Source: Lantana camara (lineage: Eukaryota > Streptophyta > Magnoliopsida > Lamiales > Verbenaceae). Taken from it: a DNA stretch of 64,000 nt. The DNA is taken from assembly GCA_037501455.1 (NCBI GenBank), contig CM074864.1, forward strand, positions 24,546,001 through 24,610,000, in the 5' to 3' direction. Of this stretch, positions 58,488 through 64,000 are shown one piece after another (the stretch's first letter is position 1; every line of letters begins with the position of its first letter). A model generated the notes under the pieces. That model saw only the letters and a program-made list of their open reading frames with translations, had not been told where the DNA came from and searched no databases. A program made the translations under genes and the position numbers.

Positions 58488-58729
58488 ACTCTCTCCCCCT
58501 TAAGAGAATCCGTCCTCGGATTCCTTATCCTGAATTCCTGGAATTTAACTGGCTCTTTCGTGTTCGTCCCACGCGGGTTAGCTACTCCCCGTCAGGGACT
58601 AGTTCGAAAGAGGTCTTCGATCCACAATGTCCTCCTATGTGTGAATTCACGACCCTCAACTTTCCGGAATCTAATCACTGGAAAGAAAGCCTAACCTTCC
58701 ACTAGAACAACTTGACAAGTAGCTGAAAT

Positions 58730-58840
58730 ATTGAGAGTGCCCCGACTCTCAAACAATTAACGAGAGAACCCCGCCTCTCGAGCAAGTAACAAGAGAGCCC
58801 CGTCTCTCGACAACCCTGAGAGAATCCCCATCTCTCACGC
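58730..58840. repeat. Degenerate CTCTC/GAGAG short repeats in element I
   Basis: About five units of the type GAGAGNNCCCCGNCTCTC with spacers occur in about 110 bp. Each can fold into a small GAGAG/CTCTC hairpin. Confidence 0.65.
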
Positions 58841-61537
58841 ACACGAATAAAATTCAAGCACACTTAGACAAATATTCATGCTTACCACACAAGGATCAAG
58901 TAAAATTGTCATTTATGCAATTAATTGTTCACATTACAATTAATAGTAAACAAGAAATCATATACAAGAATAATAATAACAAAATAATAATCAAAAATTA
59001 ATAACAAACAAGGATTCATGTATAGAAATAGCAAGATAATGATAATGATAAAATAATGATGCACGTGATATGCATGATTAAGTGTACCGTTCACCGAGGA
59101 TTGAAATTCTGGAACTGAATTAATTCGGTTGAACACTTAATTCTTTAGTTGAGATTTTCCCGCTTTGTACCACTACGGTTCGATATCCCCATTTCTGATA
59201 ACCATCTCTACCCTTGTGCTATTTTCTGACACAATCCGTAAATCATCATTAATCACCACATCTTCCGACCCGTTTTAATTCCAGGTTTGCCAGTTGAACC
59301 CTTTCCCGTACTGATTCTCACATTCAGCTTCCGGTTTTGGAATTGAAATATACCCTAGATTTCTTGTCCTGAAGCGATTGTGTATTCGAGCTTAAAAGAC
59401 TGACTTTGTGTTTCAAGCAAACTCTTGTCCAACAAACAGAGAGAACCGGTTTTACCATTTTCTCGACCTCCGTAATCAATGTAAAACATCTTCCCGAAGC
59501 AAGGATCCTAACTCTTTTGTTTGAAACTCGAAAGTAGCACTTCTATTCCCTTAGAAGATAGCACGACGAATAATTACTACAGAACAATCAAGGTTGTCAT
59601 CCCGTGAGAGTAATTCAGCACGCACACTTGCATAGAAACCGAAAGAATCAGGTCCTAGTGAAACGTCTTCCTTTGATCCCTGAAATCTGATAACATACCC
59701 CACAATTCCACGAAATATCTTGAAAGAGAGGATCAATCAGTCTTTCATCTTTCTGAAGTGTTCATGGTAAACTGGTATATTTATGGGGCGACGACGACAA
59801 CACGGATGAGAGCACGGTGTGCTATTACTGGCATCTCTAGGATATAAGTGATAACTTCATAAGAAAACTCTTGTCAGGGTTAACCTACTAAAACTGAAGA
59901 TTACTTCCGAGCATTACCCAACTGAATCCTTTCTATTTACTGAGTCAAATGATATCCTGAGACTATCGGAGAACTGCGAACGGTGTACTCACTTTCAAGA
60001 GGATAATAATGGAACAAAGGTACTGTCGATGATGGGACTTTCTTTGTATGAGAGGGAGAAAGTTTAGATTATTGACAACCTCCTTCACATGATTCGGATA
60101 CCGGATTCTAGGAAGAATTGATTCTCTGAAAATTACCAACTTCCTCGAGGGTTATCTAACTTCAAACTTGAACTTATTTTCAGACCGGCTCTCCCCCTTA
60201 AGAAAATGGAAATTTTCTTATCCTTTCCCACTTGCAAGCTTCTCTGCTGACTTAATTCCCGTAACCTTTTCCTCGTTCGACTTGTTATTAATCAAGATTT
60301 TGATTGATGATCCTTTTCTAATTCTTTATGCTACCAACATACTCAACTTGAAGCTCCCTGACAATCACCACTTTGGTTTGATGTTAAAATTCTTCAACAT
60401 CCTACACTCACCTAATGCTTTCCAGCGAATTGGCATTTACAAGTTCGGCACCATAGTCCGAAACAAGAAAGTTACTTTCTTAATCCCAATGCATCTCCAA
60501 AGTACTGATTAATTTCTGAAGATTGAAAGACCCACTGAACATTTACCTGCTTGAACTTATCAACATTTCCCCAATTTCCAAAATTCCAAATATCTATATC
60601 GTACTTGCTCCTACGGAATCCTGGATCAATAAATTCTCACAATCCAAACATTTCTAATCTTTAAGCAAAGTCAAATGACCCGGTTCCCAACATGCTACCC
60701 AATAATTCAGAAATCTCTTCTTTAAATTCAAATTGGTAGAAATAGGAGCAAGGATTGTGCAGAGCATAGGGAGAGCCTATTGACAATAAACACTAAATAA
60801 TGCATGATGATTAAAGTGTCAATGCACATATTACCCCCAATTTAAAATGCAACATATTAGAACAATTACATCATTTTGAAGATATACGTATGAGTAAGGA
60901 AATGTGAGTAATGTGAATAATTTGAACATGTATCCAAGGCATCAAGTAGGAAATTTCAAATACAATTAGAACAACATTTATAAATGAGAAACAATTTAAT
61001 TAACAATTACAATGCACGTGCTTATGAATGCATTGAAGAACCTGTCACCGTAGTAATGTTGGGCTCGATCCCGGTGTTCATTCTCGATTGATCGAATTGC
61101 AACTTGGTTCGAACGGTTGATCAGTCCCTTAAGTCCTCAAAATCCTCCAGCCTTGATTCATACATTTCCAAAACCTGTCACTCACAACTTATCTTGCAAA
61201 TAAATGCATGTGGGTGAAGCGTGTTCATGTCACGTAATCGTCACATAATTGATGTTGATAACAAGAATTTAATATAAATTGAAACAAGTATTTCATCAAT
61301 ATTTAAAATAAACACGTTGGTCACATAAATTTCCAGACAATTTAAGATCACTCAATGGCAATTAATAGCATGAATTAATACAAAGTATAAGCTATCAAGT
61401 ATTTCAGGTAATTCAAAGAATCCAAGTAGCCAAGTAATTTCAAATAAAATGCAAGACTCTCAGATTATCAAGAAATTCCTACGCCGTATGACCTAGACTC
61501 GACACGACACGACACTAGAACCTCGGTTTTGCAACCG

Positions 61538-61550
61538 GGCTCTGATACCA
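61538..61550 (-). other. Primer binding site of element I
   Basis: TGGTATCAGAGCC on the minus strand, 7 nt from the LTR end at 61558. Confidence 0.9.
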
Positions 61551-61557
61551 CCTTAGA

Positions 61558-63438
61558 TGTAGCACCCCTTAACACGTGGAGGTACCACACCCCCCGCACT
61601 ATAGGTCAATCCACATACGAAACGGCCACTCCGTACATGAATCAACCTATAGCGAACGGGTGACAATGCAGTAGACGACAAGCTAGGCGGGAAACTTATA
61701 CATGCGACAAAATAAAGCGGAAGCATAAACCAATCACTATCAAATATTTTCATTTATCAGGGCATGACATTTTCCACTTTCCGAATAAAATATATTCTAA
61801 CTTACATATCAATACATTATCATCTTCTTAAAATAAATAACATATAACAGTAAACATGATTCTCTCGAACAATAAATAAACCATCAAAGAAATGCACCGT
61901 GTTTGACTCAACTCTAACAACTGGACTCGACTCACTTCCCGCCTAGCACGCACCTGCAATAACCTGAAAGGTGGAGGCGTCAGTCTGTGAAGACCGAGTG
62001 AGGCGTTTATATACATATTAGCGCAGATAGCATGCAAGTCATATTCTCGGGTAAAGATTTATAAAAGATAAATATACAAGCTCAATAATAATATAGCTTC
62101 GCCCGAGAATACAACTATCAATATTAAATACTTGTTCTTTCATGCAATCGGTGAACATGCTTGCTTGCTTGTTAATCATTAGGTGATCATGCAATTCAAT
62201 TATCATGCAATCGTGCGATATTGTAACCAATTAGCACATTCATGGAATGGAAATCATGCAATCGATACATGGCTTGCTTGTAACACAATAGGGTTTGTTC
62301 CTCCTGTGGTTGGACGGACAACCACCAGCTTTAAGACTAGCCCAACGCCCTCACAAAGGAGAACCTGGCCAGGAGAACACAGGTACACGATAAGGCTTTG
62401 TTCTTCTTGTGGTTGGACGGACAACCACCAGCCTGAAGACCAGCCCAGCGCCCTCACTAAAGAGGACCTGGCCAAGAGAACACACGTACACGATAGGGTA
62501 TTGTTCTTCCTGTGGTTGGACGGTCAACCACCATCTCTGAGACCAGCCCAGCACCCTCACTAAGGAGAGCCTGGCCAGGAGAACGCACGTACTTGCTTTC
62601 ATGAACATGACATGCTTGATTCGTGAACACTAACATAACCTACTTGCTTAATTCGTGAACAATAATATAACTTGAAATGGTAAGTGGTTTCATGAAATTA
62701 TAATATAAATACCTTTTGGCCGAAATATCACATAAAGGTTATACGGGTTCTATATAACTAGAAGTTAAACCTCACCTGACAGGCGACACACGACTCGTGA
62801 ATGCGTGAACGTGCTCATGCTCGACAATCTCCGCCCTGGAGAATAACTTGAAAGAAAATAGAAGAAGAAGAAGAAGAAGATGAAGATGGATGCTTGAGCT
62901 TAAAAGCTTGGAATTTCTTGAATAAACTTGGATGATTGGATGCAATCTCTTCTTCCTTCTTTGGGGTTGTGGTTCGGTGAGAGCAAGAAGCAAATTTGGG
63001 ATGATTGGCATGAAAAATGAAGATGATGATTGTGGAAGAAATGTATATCACGATATATTTGGCCAAAATATATTATTTATGATCAAATCCCTAAAGTTCT
63101 ATAAGTTATGCAATTGAGTATCAAAAGTTTGGAAATGATCAATTAGGTCCAAAGGTTTGCATGCAATTTAGTCCCTCAATTGAAATGAATGAGCAATTAA
63201 GGACAATTGTGCAATTAATACAAATTGGACAATTAATTCATGTAACAATTAAATTCCATTTATTCAATAATTCCCAAGTTGACACATTTTCATATATTTT
63301 CACGTATGTTGAACACAATTTATAGAAATTAATACAACACGTATAAATTGAATAAAAGAAATTAATAAAATAAAACCCTAACGCTCGAAACTCACACGTG
63401 TCGAGCGTACCTGACTGTCTGAAATTCGGGGCGTTACA
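61558..63438 (-). repeat. 5' LTR of element I
   Basis: Partner of the 56607-58487 LTR with equal length. The hairpin at 61981-61996 has one G-to-A change that weakens a pair. The three 103-bp repeats are at 62291-62599. Confidence 0.94.
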
Positions 63439-64000
63439 GTTTTGGTTGAGCTTTGAGGTGGTTTTTGCTTCCTTCTCCTTCCCCTTCGAGCAACCCCTAT
63501 TTCTGTCTCTTTTTCTCGCCCAGAAGGTCTAACCGGGCGGGTAGATTTTTGCCCACAAAACTACCCGGGCGGGTAGTTTAGTACAAAAGGTTTCTGCACC
63601 TGCTCTCCCAAGCCGGGTAAATTTCTACCTTGTTTTTCCCCGGCCGGGTACTCCCTCATACGACCTCCGATTGACCTGATTTTTAAGCCGTTGGAAACCT
63701 CTTGAAGTCTAGAACAAACTCCAATCAGAATCAACTCAATATATTATCTCATTGGTGAGATATAATCAATTATTTTTGGTGTCGCCATGTTACCGACAAT
63801 CTGCTTTCACCCAACTTCGAGCCTATGCCATTTTCACCTCACTTTGAACTACAAGTCGAAACACATACCATTTTAAAGGTATATGTATCTAGTTTCATTT
63901 CCAATAAACAGAACTCAATTCCAACTTCTATAACTCAATATATATTCAATTCTTTACAGCTTGCGCATTCCCAAAAAATGTCAGCTTTTCCTAACCTTTG

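Larger units (their letters stand above)
58488..61557 (-). mobile_element. Internal region of element I, non-coding
   Basis: It begins (minus strand) with the PBS and a block resembling G, A and H, and ends with a hairpin GAATCCG-AGGA-CGGATTC (58523-58506) and a purine tract (AAGGGGGAGAGAG). Short blocks at 61056-61011, 59097-59057 and 58613-58563 match G in the same order. A pyrimidine/purine-alternating part with repeated GAGAGYCCCGYCTCTC-type text lies at about 58730-58840. No frame resembles a retrotransposon protein; the 114-codon frame near 60168 has no recognisable domain. Confidence 0.82.
56607..63438 (-). mobile_element. Element I: gag-pol-less LTR retrotransposon in the 3' LTR of G
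   Basis: Two LTRs of exactly 1881 bp (56607-58487 and 61558-63438) in minus orientation enclose a 3070-bp internal region. The duplication GTTTT at 56602-56606 and 63439-63443 is exact. PBS and polypurine tract are present. No gag or pol similarity is seen on either strand, so it must use proteins from relatives. The LTRs differ at few positions, so it is a recent insertion. Confidence 0.94.
27845..64000 (+). mobile_element. Element G: gag-pol-less LTR retrotransposon, 3' end outside the window
   Basis: The 5' LTR (27845-31062), PBS, internal region (31063-33469 and 54758-55697, about 3.35 kb), polypurine tract and start of the 3' LTR (55698) are present. The 3' LTR is interrupted by I and continues past 64000. 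No gag, RT or integrase similarity is seen, so G is a LARD-like element needing proteins from relatives such as A or D. H sits in the internal region. The expected target duplication is CGTTC (27840-27844), but the partner lies outside. Confidence 0.88.
55698..64000 (+). repeat. 3' LTR of element G, interrupted by I and cut by the window edge
   Basis: The segments 55698-56606 and 63444-64000 match the 5' LTR in order, with GTTTT duplicated around element I. The first bases read TCTGACACC instead of TGTGACACC, so the terminal TG is mutated to TC. About 1.75 kb should follow outside the window. Confidence 0.9.

Noticed and set aside
60168..60512. 114-codon frame in element I
   Set aside because: No recognisable domain, on the strand opposite to the element, no partner in G.

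Overview
The window looks like nuclear DNA of a flowering plant, probably a eudicot. One interrupted host gene with 11 short exons and GT-AG introns sits among large, nested Ty3/gypsy LTR retrotransposons. The polyprotein order (gag, two zinc knuckles, DPG protease, FIDD reverse transcriptase, RNase H, DD35E integrase, C-terminal chromodomain), the 1.9-3.2 kb LTRs and the initiator-Met primer site fit chromoviruses of the Tekay/Del type. I name the elements A-I.

Left block (1-15281): an old, deleted element B is split by the complete element A (27-10085, TSD GCGGG) in its 5' LTR and by a solo LTR C (12838-15150, TSD TACCG) in its 3' LTR. Middle block (15285-22904): three MITE-like elements, two with exact 8-bp target duplications. 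Then comes an apparently intact gene for a PARP-finger DNA 3'-phosphatase (ZDP-like; 17398-21863, minus strand; 372 codons by my splice model), and a Ty1/copia remnant.

Right block (22905-64000): F is an LTR inserted in the copia remnant. Inside it are solo LTR E (23751-26941, minus, TSD TTAGT) and G, a gag-pol-less element that runs off the right edge. G carries H (33470-54752, TSD GACAT) in its internal region and I (56607-63438, minus, TSD GTTTT) in its 3' LTR. H carries D (42049-52175, minus, TSD CTTTC) in its 3' LTR. D and A have long uninterrupted pol frames and could have supplied enzymes to gag-pol-less relatives such as G and I. H and B are dead by stops and frameshifts.

The most interesting signals are non-coding. 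Each LTR family carries its own cluster of GC-rich palindromes (GGGAACGGCCGTTCCC, ACACGGCCGTGT, CTACCCGGGCGGGTAG, or a 103-bp repeat with a GTGGTTG/CAACCAC hairpin). Closely related LTR backbones carry different palindromes, and different backbones carry the same one. Several hairpins keep their position while their arms change in a compensatory way: next to the TATA box, at the U5 end, at the primer site and just before the polypurine tract. A long-range pair CTAGGCGGGA/TCCCGCCTAG is also kept. Together these suggest a conserved RNA architecture shared by autonomous and gag-pol-less elements.
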